Shown here: piece by piece, positions 31,304 through 41,592 of the stretch | Layout of the letters: the number at the start of each line of letters is the position of its first letter | How positions within the stretch are numbered: the stretch's first letter is position 1 | Made by a program: the position numbers and the translations under genes | Notes under the pieces: model-generated | Databases searched by the model: none | Told to the model about the DNA's origin: nothing | Seen by the model: the letters and a program-made list of their open reading frames with translations, nothing else | Source: Melanopsichium pennsylvanicum | Lineage: Eukaryota > Basidiomycota > Ustilaginomycetes > Ustilaginales | Length of the DNA: 64,000 bases | Assembly: GCA_900208305.1 (NCBI GenBank) | Contig: OAPG01000022.1 | Span: forward strand, 363,940 to 427,939 | Direction of reading: 5' to 3'

Positions 31304-34030
31304 TCAATGGTGTTCTCCTTCCCCCACCTCTTCTTCGTCTTGATCCTGCTCTTCGATGTCATCATCAACATCATCATCGTGGCGATGAATTGGTTGAACA
31401 TCATCTGCACCACTGCCCCAAATGGCATCTGGAGCGCCTCGAATTGCTGCGAATGCGCCACCACCTGTCTCTGTTGCCACATCATCGTCGTCATCCCCCA
31501 ACCCTTCTGTGTATCGATCAACGTCTAACGCACCTGGCATTCCCCCATCATCTCTGCCCTGCACTAACTGCATAACTTGAGCCATAACATCCTCCCTCGT
31601 TTCGTCGTCCATATCTCCCATAGCTTGATCCCATCCTTGTAATCCACCCAACCCTTGCAATGCTCTGCGGAAGGCAGCCATCATTCCACCACCTTCGCCT
31701 CCTTCTAGTGCTGTTCCGGTACCTCGAACACCCCCACCCCCACCACCTCCACGAGTGAATGGTAAATCCGTCATGATAGGCGCAAAATACTCGTCATTGT
31801 ACCTCGTAACATTTTCCACATCCCTCTCCACCTCATTGCTTACCAACGTTGAATAGTCAGAAATATCGGTGGGAGGAACAGGATCAAAACTGTCCATCTG
31901 TTCGCTGGATGCAGTGAGATTGGGTGGCAGGTATGCAATCAACTGTTGCCTCACCGTATCGGGTACGTCCGAGACTAGGATATGACGATAAATGCCTTGC
32001 CTTGTATTCTTGGACGCCGAAGCAGGTTGAGTTTTTCTCTTTTTATCGCCTAGATCGTAATCAGCAATCAAAGCATCCGAGATGGACATGACGGTAGATC
32101 GCAACCATTCGGCATATCCTGATTCTTTCCAAAGACTTTCGGATCGAAGCACATAAACATGCGTCAAAAGATCCGCAAGCGTATCTTTGGAAGACGAGAA
32201 GCGCGGTTCGAGTGCAAACACGGCATGCGTTGCGATCTTGGACGGCAATTCCACCCCAACCTTGTTACACAGCAGAGGAACCACTTGCGGGAACCTCGCA
32301 ATCGCCAAACGCAAGGCGGAATCGGATCGTATATGAGATTTTTTATCCCCTTCCTCTTTCTCAACTGCACGAAAAGCGAGTGCACGAGAGTAAGCGAGAC
32401 CAACACACCAATCCAAACTGCCAGAGTAACCTTCATCTTCGCCTGCATTCTGTTTGTCGTGGCCGTCGTCAAAGATGGTCCTGGCCGGTACAGAGAGTTG
32501 GTCAACGTGTGAAACACTACTACCATAAGTGCCATTTGAGTTGGCACGTGATCGTTGTTCGTCAAGGCGCTGAATGAGGTCCAACAACCATCTGTGTTGA
32601 CGAGATTTAATGGCCAAGAAATCGATCCAAAGCAATGCCGCATGGTGATCTTGACCATCGCCACCCAATCCTAGCAAGAGTTTTGACCATTCCAAAGCGG
32701 TTCTCCACGTTCCTCTTCTACCCAAGAAACCAATGTTACGATGAATGGCGAGGTAGAAGGCACGACTTTCAATCTTGGCAAAGTTGACCACGGGTGGACC
32801 GCTTGTAGTGGAAGAGAGACAGGAAGTCAAATAGGGACTTGCACAACGTTCGAGTGCAAACAGGGCACGGTCGTTGAAATCGGCCGCTTGACCTAGGTCG
32901 CCCTGGTGTCGCGAGTATTCGGATAGTTGCAAGAGTGTGTCGATGTGGTAGGGATACACGCGAAGCAGGGCGACGAGGGAGTTGGGATCGTAGGAACGAA
33001 CGGCTTGGAGGAATTGCATCTGTACCTGACGGTATGCTTTCGAGTGTTTCCATGTGCAAATTCGACCATGCGTTGGGGAATCGACGACGTCCATGGACAT
33101 GCCGGTGAACACGCGAGCGATGGGAGGCCAGTGTTCTTTGGGTGTGCAGAGAAGCGTGCGTAGCTTGAGATTGGGGTTGTTAGTTTGTGCACGAGCGCGG
33201 GCGCCGGAGGAAGCGGAAGAGGAAGAGGCTTCAGACTGGTAGGCCTTGATAGCAGCAGTACCAAATTGGCGGCGAAGCTCGATAGAGGGGTCGAGTGAGC
33301 GCGGGTCGAGGGAAAGATGGGTGCGGAATGCTGAGACGCGGTTAAGGGCTGCTGAGGAAGGGCCCGAAGATGCGGAGCGAGTGTTGGTGTTGGACGAGTG
33401 AATATTGTTAAGGGAGGATTGAGAGGCAAGCAACGCATCAAACTCGTCGATGGACATTTCGGAAACAAGTTTGGCCTTGGAAGTAGCCTGGATGGCAGAA
33501 GAGGCGGACTTGTTTTTGGACGACTTCTTGGTGCTGCTCAACTTGGGCTGTGGAGGTCTGGCTTGGGCGTCCGGATGAGCAGCGGTATCCGCATCATCAC
33601 CGTCACCATCACAGCCGCCGCTAATGCCACCACCACTACCATCAGCATAGTCGATGATTGCAGCAGCGGATGCGGCTCTTTTTTTCTTTTTCTTGTTCTT
33701 CTTCTTGCTGCTTTTCGCGGCTTGTTGTACAGAAATGTCTTGCTCTGATTGTGATGCTTGATCTTGGTGATCTTGCTCTTGTTGGTCAGTACCATCGACG
33801 AGCGCAGCAAAAATGGAGGTGGATGTTGGCTTTTTAGTGATTGCTTTTGGTGCGTCTTGGTGATGTTGTTCATCTTGGACCTCGGTGTGCTCGTCTTGTG
33901 AGGTTGGATCGAGCAGTTGGAAGGGAAACTTGATGGTTGAAGAGGAGGTATTTGGTAGTGGTACGTCAGCTAATTCTTGTAGTTCTTGCTGTTCGCGCAG
34001 TTGACGCTTGTTGAGCCTTTTTGCGCTCAT
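31304..34030 (-). CDS. RQC1: TCF25/Nulp1 family protein (yeast Rqc1), ribosome quality control
   Basis: 908 residues. The N-terminus MSAKRLNKRQLREQQ is typical of the family, followed by a basic KKKNKKKKKR tract near residue 110 and a long acidic, low-complexity segment. The TCF25 domain (~250-740) shows RRQFGTAAIKAYQSE, HWPPIARVFTGMSMDVVD and the tetratricopeptide-like run VRSYDPNSLVALLRVYPYHIDTLLQLSEYSRHQGDLGQAADF. The family member Rqc1 works with Ltn1 and Rqc2 on stalled 60S subunits to promote ubiquitylation of nascent chains and Cdc48 recruitment. The C-terminus is Gly/Asp/Glu-rich. Start at 34030 is chosen for the conserved MSAKR; the frame extends upstream by 21 His/Ser-rich codons. 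Confidence 0.9.
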   Translation of the reverse strand: MSAKRLNKRQLREQQELQELADVPLPNTSSSTIKFPFQLLDPTSQDEHTEVQDEQHHQDAPKAITKKPTSTSIFAALVDGTDQQEQDHQDQASQSEQDISVQQAAKSSKKKNKKKKKRAASAAAIIDYADGSGGGISGGCDGDGDDADTAAHPDAQARPPQPKLSSTKKSSKNKSASSAIQATSKAKLVSEMSIDEFDALLASQSSLNNIHSSNTNTRSASSGPSSAALNRVSAFRTHLSLDPRSLDPSIELRRQFGTAAIKAYQSEASSSSASSGARARAQTNNPNLKLRTLLCTPKEHWPPIARVFTGMSMDVVDSPTHGRICTWKHSKAYRQVQMQFLQAVRSYDPNSLVALLRVYPYHIDTLLQLSEYSRHQGDLGQAADFNDRALFALERCASPYLTSCLSSTTSGPPVVNFAKIESRAFYLAIHRNIGFLGRRGTWRTALEWSKLLLGLGGDGQDHHAALLWIDFLAIKSRQHRWLLDLIQRLDEQRSRANSNGTYGSSVSHVDQLSVPARTIFDDGHDKQNAGEDEGYSGSLDWCVGLAYSRALAFRAVEKEEGDKKSHIRSDSALRLAIARFPQVVPLLCNKVGVELPSKIATHAVFALEPRFSSSKDTLADLLTHVYVLRSESLWKESGYAEWLRSTVMSISDALIADYDLGDKKRKTQPASASKNTRQGIYRHILVSDVPDTVRQQLIAYLPPNLTASSEQMDSFDPVPPTDISDYSTLVSNEVERDVENVTRYNDEYFAPIMTDLPFTRGGGGGGGVRGTGTALEGGEGGGMMAAFRRALQGLGGLQGWDQAMGDMDDETREDVMAQVMQLVQGRDDGGMPGALDVDRYTEGLGDDDDDVATETGGGAFAAIRGAPDAIWGSGADDVQPIHRHDDDVDDDIEEQDQDEEEVGEGEHH

Positions 34031-34423
34031 GTTTTGGGTTGAATTTGAATGGTGAATGTGGTGGTGACAAGAAGAAAAGGTCGAGGTGTGCACAAAAAGT
34101 GGAGTTTCTGGGTTGGACTGAGCGTCGGATTTTGATCAAAATTATTGGCCGAATTCCGAGATGTTTGTTCACATTTAAACTAGCGATTAAGCTTAGCTCA
34201 GAGCCATAATGTTATTCATTATTTAATTTATTATTCACGATTCTTCTACCGACAGTCACAGAGAGAGTCACAGTTGTGAGTGAGTGAGTGTTGAAGCAAA
34301 GAAAATCTTCGCCATCATCCTCCACACTCTCTGCTTGCAACCCTCACGCTCTCTCTCGTCAACCTTGAGCAGATATCTTGCTTTTGCTGCACCATCTTTG
34401 TCCTTAATCTTACCTAGGTCAAC
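34031..34423. other. Divergent promoter between TCF25/Rqc1 and SCO1
   Basis: 393 bp, with an AT-rich centre (34206-34240) and TC-rich flanks towards SCO1. Both genes are housekeeping and probably share this region. No ORF is supported. Confidence 0.55.
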
Positions 34424-35341
34424 ATGAATCTCATTCCACTCACAATGCGCGCCTCTTCAGCTATAGCGCGCTCCCAATACAAACTAAGCCTCCGTACCTA
34501 CTCGCATCTCTCACGTACCATCAATGCTGTACCACCTTCATCACCATCATGTACTACTACTGCTTTACACCCTTTCATCACTCGTCGGTATTCTTCCCAA
34601 CGCGAAGAGAGCGCAAAGGATAAACTCGCCATTGGACCTTTTAACCTCAAAGCTGGACTGCTGTTCCTCGTCACAGGTGCTGGTCTGTTGTACTACTTCC
34701 GAACAGAAAAGCAAAATGTCGAACAGCGACGAAAAGCTGAAACCGCTTCTGCCAAAGTTGGACGTCCTCGTATCGGTGGTCCTTTCAACCTCATCACTTC
34801 CACCTCTCATCCTTTCACCCATCAAGATTTACTTGGCAGTTTCTCTCTCGTCTACTTTGGCTTCACCAATTGCCCCGATATTTGTCCCGAAGAATTGGAC
34901 AAGATGGGCCAAGTCGTAGATCGCATCGATGCAAAGTACGGTAAAAAATTCATCAACCCCGTCTTCATCTCGTGCGATCCAGCAAGGGATACTGTACCCC
35001 AACTTGAGAGGTATATCGCAGATTTCCACCCCAGAATGGTTGGTCTCACAGGAACGTTTGAAGACGTCAAACAGGCTTGCAAGGCATACAGGGTTTACTT
35101 TTCCACTCCACCTGGTGCCGATCCAATGGGCGATTATCTGGTAGATCACAGCATCTTTTTCTACCTCATGGATCCAGAAGGCAAGTTCGTAGATGCTTTC
35201 GGCAGGAGTGTCGATGCTCAACAGACAGGTGACAAGGTGGATGCCTACGTCAAACAGTGGATCGATGCCGGATTAGAGATCGACGAAGCAGACGCTAGGG
35301 AAAAGGTACAGAAGGATGGACGTCCAAAGCTAGCTCTTTGA
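34424..35341 (+). CDS. SCO1: SCO1/SenC copper chaperone of cytochrome c oxidase
   Basis: 305 residues. A basic, Ser/Arg-rich N-terminus (~1-60) is a mitochondrial targeting sequence; one membrane segment follows (~75-92, LKAGLLFLVTGAGLLYYF). The thioredoxin-like SCO domain (~118-280) has the copper-binding CX3C at Cys150 and Cys154 (FGFTNCPDICPEEL), FISCDPARDT, and the third ligand His242 in LVDHSIFFYLMD. It would sit in the inner membrane facing the intermembrane space and deliver copper to the CuA site of Cox2. ATG 34424 is used; Met at residue 8 (34445) is an alternative that keeps the presequence. Confidence 0.95.
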   Translation: MNLIPLTMRASSAIARSQYKLSLRTYSHLSRTINAVPPSSPSCTTTALHPFITRRYSSQREESAKDKLAIGPFNLKAGLLFLVTGAGLLYYFRTEKQNVEQRRKAETASAKVGRPRIGGPFNLITSTSHPFTHQDLLGSFSLVYFGFTNCPDICPEELDKMGQVVDRIDAKYGKKFINPVFISCDPARDTVPQLERYIADFHPRMVGLTGTFEDVKQACKAYRVYFSTPPGADPMGDYLVDHSIFFYLMDPEGKFVDAFGRSVDAQQTGDKVDAYVKQWIDAGLEIDEADAREKVQKDGRPKLAL

Positions 35342-35535
35342 AACACACCAATTGACCAACTCAAGTTTCAACCAGTGTTGAAGCCAATGAGCTCAATAAA
35401 TACCTAATATTCTATTTCTTTCTCGTTTTTGAGCATGATCCACCTCTTCGTTTCTCATGTCATCATGTCAATCCACATGTCGCCTCACATTATCGCACCG
35501 TCCAACTCTCCCCGTGCATGACTCGAACGAATCGT

Positions 35536-35641
35536 CTATCGGCGTGGCGTGCGTCGAGTGCTGCGCGCATCCGTGCTCGCCGAATTCCTCGTACTCGTCC
35601 TCGCTCCCGGAGTGCGCGGCGTCGGCGTGGAAGCTGATTGT

Positions 35642-35673
<32 letters not shown>

Positions 35674-37860
35674 TTTGTCGCTGCTTCCCCTTCTTGACGA
35701 GCTGGCAGGGGTGGCCGATGATCTGCTCGACCGAGTCTGTTTGACTGGCGTAGACGCAACGGGATCCTTTGCTGCCGACGAACGTGAAACCACGGACGCA
35801 CGCGTTGAGCGATTTGCATTGCCTGCACCTTCACTGCGCCTACTAGAACGGCTGTTGCTGCCTTTGCCAGAAGTCTTCAGCCTTCGACCAGGAGTGGTGA
35901 TATCACCCTCTTCATCCCTCTCCGTATCATCTTGCTCCGAATCATCCTCTTCATTGGATTTTTCATCAGAGTTTTCTTCTCCTTCTTCTTCTTCCTCTCC
36001 CTCAGCTTCATCGTTGCCCTCTTCTTCGGGACCTTGCTGCTCGCCATCTTGACCGTCTTGTCCTTCATCTTCAGAACCAGTGACGTGAGATCCGGTTTGA
36101 AAACCTGCATCGCTCTGCTCCTCTTTCGCATCCGTCATCTCCTCTTCCTCCCGATCTTCGACCGCTTCCGCACCGTCAGACTTGGACGCCCTGCGACTGC
36201 TACGTCGTCGAACAGAAGGTCGCGAGTCTTGCGCATCTTCCTCATCGCTCGACGGCGCAGCTCTCTTCTTCGAGGATCTTCGTGCAGAAGCACTGCTTTG
36301 TTGCGCTTTGCTGCCCCGTCGACGGGTGCTGCTCTCAGCTTCGGACTGCGTAGCTTCTTCGTCTTCCGATGCTTCGCTAGCTTGCTTGTCTTGGTCAGCG
36401 GCATTCTCATCCTCGGATGCATCGCCTGCGCGGCGACTGCGACGGGTAGACCGCGAGGGAGTGACGGTTTCAGATGTGCTCTGACGCCCTTTCTGGCGTG
36501 AGGCAGCGCGGGCGTTGCCGGTGGTAGGAGCTTTTCGACTACCACGTCTTGTTGTGACCTGTTCTGTTTCGTCCTCTTCTTCTTCACCCTCAGCAGACGC
36601 GCCTTCGTCGGCGTCATCTGCTGTCTTGGCATCTTTGCCGTCGCGGTCGCTTCGGGGTTCGCTTGCATCTCGTACTGCTTTGGACTTTTTCTGAGGCTCT
36701 GCTCGGCGAGTGTTGCGTCGTTTTGGTGTGGAGTCTTTGGATTCATCTGCGTCGGATTCTGGCTCCGAGAGGTCTTCTTCTTCGTCTTTATCGGATTCTT
36801 CTTTCTCGTCCATGACATCACCACCAAACTCGTTCACTGGAGAAGCTGAACGTTTGGGCTTCTTCTCTTCATCCCTGGCACTGGTAGAAGCACAGCTTCT
36901 CGGACCCAATCCCTCTCCCTCTTTTGTCCTTGCAAGACGCCGCTCGGCGATGAGCGGTTCGAAATCTTCCCATGGCCACAAGAAGAAGTCGCGCTTACTC
37001 ATTCCATCGCCCGTGCCCCTAATATCATCCCCATAGCTCCAATTCTGCGACCCTTGACTGGCTCTCAACTTCTTCTCTCTAGCGCCATTGGTTTTGAAAT
37101 CTGGCGAACCTGGATGTTCGAACACGCATCTCGACAGGATATCTGCGGAAAGCGAAGATGCAGCATGGGTTGACCCGCTCCGCTTTCGTTTGGCGCTTAG
37201 GGGTGATGAGCATGGGGTGTTTTCTGAGCTGCTGGAATCGCCGCCTTCCGTGCTTGTGCCTGCTAGGCTGGACGATTCGAAGATGGCAGCGTCTTCCATC
37301 TCATCCAATGCTTCGAGATCGAACAATTGGTGGAGCTCATTCCAGACCATTTGCGGCGAGATTCTTCGGTCTAAACCAAGTTCGGCGATGGCCAGTCTCG
37401 TTTGTTCAGTCTCGTGCTGACGTTCGCGTTCCTCTTCTTCGTCTGCATCGTCGTTCTCGGTGTCAGCCTCCTCATCGGGATGGTTGGAGCTGGCGACACT
37501 GCCAGAGCGCGAGCGAGAATTTTTGCGGGGAGCGCGACGGATGCGAGGCGCGGGAGTAGTGGTGGTGATAGAGGAGGAGAGGGAGGGGAGGGTGGTCGTG
37601 GGAGGGTTGACTTTCTTGTCAGTGGCTATACTTGGTGGAACGGCGCTGGAAAGCTTTTCAAGTCTTGCTGAGAGGCGTTCATAGCGAAGGTCGAGAGCCT
37701 TTTGAGTGTCGACAATGACAGATAGCAGTTTGAAGTGCTTATGAGGGCCGATGGGCCGACGCAAGGAGATGCTGCGGAGGAATGCTGTTTGGACATGATC
37801 GTCGATTGGCATAGATGGATCTGTTGATGATGATGTAGAAGCTTCGCAGTCCGCGATCAT
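35536..37860 (-). CDS. Eaf7/MRGBP-like NuA4 subunit (CT20 family)
   Basis: 774 residues from the Met at 37860. Residues ~25-50 (TAFLRSISLRRPIGPHKHFKLLSVI) and ~167-192 (ISPQMVWNELHQLFDLEALDEMED) are the two conserved blocks of the CT20/Eaf7 family, and LWPWEDFEPLIAERR (~294-308) matches its third block. Eaf7 joins Eaf3 and Eaf5 in the TINTIN module of the NuA4 histone acetyltransferase. The rest is a very long acidic/Ser/Arg tail of alternating charge, unusually large for this family, with a pure glutamine run close to the C-terminus. The same frame continues to an ATG-like start at 38115, but the extra 85 residues are not family-like, so the internal Met is preferred. The charged tail produces long spurious ORFs on the opposite strand. 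Confidence 0.8.
35638..35675. repeat. CTG/CAG trinucleotide repeat encoding poly-Gln
   Basis: About twelve CAG-type codons (CTG on the plus strand, one TTG interruption) encode a Gln run in the tail of the Eaf7-like protein. Such runs often vary in length. Confidence 0.85.
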
Positions 37861-38399
37861 ACCGATAATATGATGCTGAGGAGCAGCCTGGGTCAAGGAC
37901 AGATGATAAGAGGCGAGATCGGACGAGGTCGTGATTGGTTGTAGAACAGAGATGGACTGACAGTTGGTATGGTCGGCGTCACGACAAGGCAAATCGACTT
38001 GGGGTATAGTCGTAGCGCTGTTAATGGTTTGATCGACCTTCGCGTGCAATAGGGTGAGGATGAGAAGGTCAAGAGGTGGATATGAATAGTGATTAGGAAG
38101 AGTACAAACAACCAAAGAGTTGGAACGAGCATACTCAGCTGTGGAGTCAAACGAGCATCCACACGGACTGCGTTTCGTGTTCTTCCAATTGCATCGGGAA
38201 TGGCGCGTATCTCAGCCCGATCGTTCGATCGAACCGTGGATGCTCAATTTTTTTATGTGAATCGTGAATGCATTTCACTCTCTACCTCTCTGCACTCTCG
38301 TTAGCAACACATGACATGATGTTTAGACGTCACATCTCCAGCAAAGCGATGATGAATCAAGACACAGGGGAATGAAATGTCCAAACTTATGATATACCT
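37861..38399. other. Region between Eaf7-like start and acyl-CoA oxidase stop
   Basis: 539 bp. The Eaf7 frame remains open to 38115 but without family similarity; an alternative start or a 5' exon could lie here. The remaining part should contain the Eaf7 promoter and the oxidase terminator. Confidence 0.45.
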
Positions 38400-40553
38400 T
38401 TACAGCTTTGGCTTTTCGGTAAACTGCACAGCTTCACCCCTGATCAGCCTGCCAATCCCATCGTGATAGCCCTTGACTACTCCATTTTCGTCCCTAGCCC
38501 CCATCTCCCCAGTATGATTCAGTGGCTCGCGCTTCATCCACTCGATCATCCTTTCATAAGCCCTGCCGTCGCTGCTTCCCAGAGGCGAGCAGAGGTACCA
38601 GTCGTCCATATCAAAACTTTCCACCAGCCCCAATGCGTCCGTCCGAATCGGGCCTGCTAGCAGTTTGGCTGAAGTGTACCTCAATTTATCTAGCTGTGCG
38701 CCCGTGAACAGATCAAGCTCAAGGAAGTCGCTCAGTGTGTCTTGGGAGAGGATGCAGTTCTGCAGAAGATAGAAGCAAAGCAGGTGGTCCAAGGCGGTAA
38801 TGTGGGCAGCAGTGACGGTGACGCCAAAGCACGACTGCAATTTGCCAGGCGAGGAGGTCTTTAATTGATGAACCAGCGAGCTGAAAGCAAACGCAACAAG
38901 GTAGGCGCCGTGAGCGTTGGATGCTCGGACGGCGAGGTTGGTGTCGATATGCTTGGATACTCCGTCAGTGTTCTGGTTTGCAGAACGTTGGGTAGCAAGT
39001 CGATCTACGAGGAGGGCGGCACGATATCCGAGTAGGTCTAGTAGCACTGCTGGCTCTTCGATCTCGGCTAAGCCAATCGCCTGCGCGCGCTTGGGGATGG
39101 CCTTGCTTGCACTGGAGGCTTTGGAGATGAGTTCGAGATACGCAAGCTCGGGGTGTGCTGCCTTGCCATTGTGCTTTCGCGTTTCATTCAGCTGCTTGAC
39201 CAAGAAGTTGGCACTCGGTCCGGCAAGCAGCATCGAGTTGTCTCCCTCGTAAATGAGACCAGCATTCGGCTGGTTTCGTTCGAAGTCGAACCCAGATGCT
39301 TGACTGAAACCATGGCCGCCCATGCTCCTCCTGCACCGCTCTATCCCTGCAAGTGACTCGTTGGTGCAGACTGCTTTAAGCACGCTCGAGTGCCCGTGCA
39401 CTATGGGGAGCAAACCGCTGTTGCCCGTGCTCTCGATCTCTGCGATCATCTTGTTGTACATGCGCCTAAGGTGCTGACTGACAAACGTGATTGCATATGC
39501 GCTAGCCAGGGCAGTGAGCACTCGAGTTTGGACGGACGCGTAGTCCAGGATCTTTGGTTCGAGCTGGTCGTGTTTGGTGGCCGAAGTTCCTTGGCGGCGG
39601 ACGACGGCATATCGGATGGCGATGGTTGCTGCTCGTGCGAGATGATGTGCCGCGATCTCGCACAGACCGACACGCACGAGCGTCATGGTGCCACGAGTCA
39701 TTACCTGCGCAGCAGCATTGCGTTTCTCGTATACACCTTGCCTGGACACGGTCTGGAAGCGTTGGAGAAGGTTGGTACGGGGGATACGAACAGAGTCGAA
39801 ACAGATGTAGCCATTGTCCATCGCGGGAGCGCCGAGCTTGCATCCCATCTCCATGATTCGGCGATTGGGCAGCAAGGAGTGGTCTTTGAGGGAGCGAAGA
39901 TGGACGAGGAAAGGGTGCATGCCGTAAGATTTGTTTTTAACGATGAGGTTTGCCATGACTATGCCGTAGGTTGCGGTGAGACCGCTGCCGCCGATCCACA
40001 CTTTGCCTGCGCTGGGCTCGGGAGTGTTGATGATCCACTCATCCTTTTGCATGTCGAGGGTGGCTGTAGTTCTCATCGCCGAGAGGTTGGAACCGTGCGC
40101 CAGTTCAGTCTGCATGTAGCATCCAAGCCATCGGCCAGATCGAACCATGGGACCCCATTCTGCCCACTGTTGTTGACTTGCTTGTCGCATCAGAGTGGGT
40201 TGAGCCATACTCTCAGCTACCTGGATGGGTAGGTACTCGTCTGTAAAGAGTCGTAGCATATCGGCATCTTTTTTCTCCAAGCCGTGCTCGTTGCGAATTT
40301 CAAAGTAGCGCAGGGCTATCTTCTGGCCCTTGAGAAAGCGATCGTTCCGTGATTGGAAGACTCGATCCTCTTTGTCGAACGTGTGATCGGGATCATTTTT
40401 TAACAAGGAGAGCAGCCATCGTGCATTGTCGCGTTCAGCTTTGGAGCCAGGGATGATGCACGACATGGCATCGATGTTGAACGAACATGATGCTCGTTCT
40501 TGCTGAATATCGCGGGGTTGGATGGTTTCGGGTGCGGGTCGAGTGGACGCCAT
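38400..40553 (-). CDS. Acyl-CoA oxidase, peroxisomal
   Basis: 717 residues. The architecture is that of acyl-CoA oxidases: N-terminal helical domain, FAD-contacting CYMQTELAHGSNLSAMRTTATLD (~145-167), the middle beta domain, and MGGHGFSQASGFD (~411-423). The catalytic base is the Glu of LIYEGDNSMLL (Glu436 counted from this start). It catalyses the first, H2O2-producing step of peroxisomal beta-oxidation. The protein ends in PKL, which fits the loose PTS1 consensus (S/A/C/P)-(K/R/H)-L. ATG 40553 is used; the frame is open three codons further to a TTG only. Confidence 0.93.
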   Translation of the reverse strand: MASTRPAPETIQPRDIQQERASCSFNIDAMSCIIPGSKAERDNARWLLSLLKNDPDHTFDKEDRVFQSRNDRFLKGQKIALRYFEIRNEHGLEKKDADMLRLFTDEYLPIQVAESMAQPTLMRQASQQQWAEWGPMVRSGRWLGCYMQTELAHGSNLSAMRTTATLDMQKDEWIINTPEPSAGKVWIGGSGLTATYGIVMANLIVKNKSYGMHPFLVHLRSLKDHSLLPNRRIMEMGCKLGAPAMDNGYICFDSVRIPRTNLLQRFQTVSRQGVYEKRNAAAQVMTRGTMTLVRVGLCEIAAHHLARAATIAIRYAVVRRQGTSATKHDQLEPKILDYASVQTRVLTALASAYAITFVSQHLRRMYNKMIAEIESTGNSGLLPIVHGHSSVLKAVCTNESLAGIERCRRSMGGHGFSQASGFDFERNQPNAGLIYEGDNSMLLAGPSANFLVKQLNETRKHNGKAAHPELAYLELISKASSASKAIPKRAQAIGLAEIEEPAVLLDLLGYRAALLVDRLATQRSANQNTDGVSKHIDTNLAVRASNAHGAYLVAFAFSSLVHQLKTSSPGKLQSCFGVTVTAAHITALDHLLCFYLLQNCILSQDTLSDFLELDLFTGAQLDKLRYTSAKLLAGPIRTDALGLVESFDMDDWYLCSPLGSSDGRAYERMIEWMKREPLNHTGEMGARDENGVVKGYHDGIGRLIRGEAVQFTEKPKL

Positions 40554-40974
40554 TGGGAGCAAGAGTCGCGTTGATGAAATCGTTGGTGGGACTGGTCTGG
40601 CGGCGCGATAAGATGCTTACCGCTTAATATGTGATGATAACATGGGGAAGAATGAAGCGAATGTTACAGTACTATACTGTTGCTGCCAACGCCGACGGTT
40701 ACAGAATTGTGAGGGCTAAAAGCTTGAATACTAACTCAAAATGCGGGGTTGGTGCGAATGATACACCGGCTGCTCCACCGGTCTCTTGGTAGCTGCCGTA
40801 CTAAAAAGCGACCGGAGACAAGTGATTGCCGGTGACCAAAATTTGCCCAAGGCGCTTTTTGAAATTAACTGCGCCTTCTCATTGTAATGTAAAGTACATT
40901 ATTATCGTATACTTCACTGTATAGTACACCACTGTACAATACACAATTGTTTGCTTGTTGCACAAAATATGGCG
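40554..40974. other. Promoter side of acyl-CoA oxidase with TACTGTA-like motifs
   Basis: No gene. TTACAGTACTATACTGT occurs at 40664-40680, and a cluster of GTAAAGTACATT, TTCACTGTATAGTAC and CACTGTACAATAC lies at 40889-40942. These belong to the recurrent intergenic motif described in the findings. Confidence 0.55.
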
Positions 40975-41379
40975 CTTTAATCTTCACACTTTTGCAACAT
41001 GCTATTGGACAACAATACTGTGAATTACTCTACTGTATGTCTTGATGAACATCTGTCTTCTCTTGTTAATTGTCAAGCTTGCATCTGATGCTTATGAACA
41101 GATGGAAACCTTACAACAAATTTATGTAGCACCAATTGTGCTACAAATTTGTGCTGCCCAAATCACAGCATTTAGTTGTAGAGACCTTGTGGAAAGGAGG
41201 ATACCAAGCCCAGATACACACATTGGATTAATACATGCCTCTTGTGATGCACAAACACATCAAAATTTGATCCACTTTGCACTCCTGACCCCCTTTTAAC
41301 CCACAAGAGCAGGTCAAGTCTGTGTCAATGGCACAGACCTAACACCTCTTCATTGCTAAAGGGGGTTCCTTTTTACAGG
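40975..41379. repeat. CpG-free decayed repeat segment
   Basis: No CG dinucleotide occurs from 40975 to 41416, while TG and CA are abundant. An 85-codon ORF (41042-41299) has no recognisable domain. The composition differs sharply from flanking genes and points to an old transposon or repeat eroded by C-to-T mutation. Confidence 0.65.
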
Positions 41380-41592
41380 GACTCAGAATGAGTCCAGATG
41401 AAACCCTTGATGTTATCGGGTTTCATATTGAGTTCCAGTAAAGGGTGGGTGTCAGGGGCCAATGTGCCTAACTTGGGGTTCCATTTAATATCCGATGAAA
41501 TCTGGGGTTTTATCGTGTTCCAAAATGAAACCCGTTGGAAGTGCGTTTTCTATCCGGTTTTGTGTCAAGACCCGCTGGAACCATTCTGAGTC
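41380..41592 (+). mobile_element. MITE-like unit with terminal inverted repeats (part of repeat A)
   Basis: The ends GACTCAGAATG (41380-41390) and CATTCTGAGTC (41582-41592) are perfect 11-bp inverted repeats, and the similarity extends to 16 of 18 bases (TCCAG shared after two mismatches). Inside, ATGAAACCC and GGGTTTCAT form a second small inverted repeat near 41399-41427. No coding capacity. I could not find a convincing target-site duplication (ACAGG versus AACTA), so a fold-back or subtelomeric unit is also possible. Confidence 0.5.

Noticed and set aside
35549..36501. Long plus-strand ORFs opposite the Eaf7-like gene (167 and 189 codons), and a 230-codon minus-strand ORF at 36135-36827
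   Set aside because: They mirror the low-complexity charged tail of the real gene in other frames and show only Ser/Leu/Phe- or Lys-rich runs with no domain.
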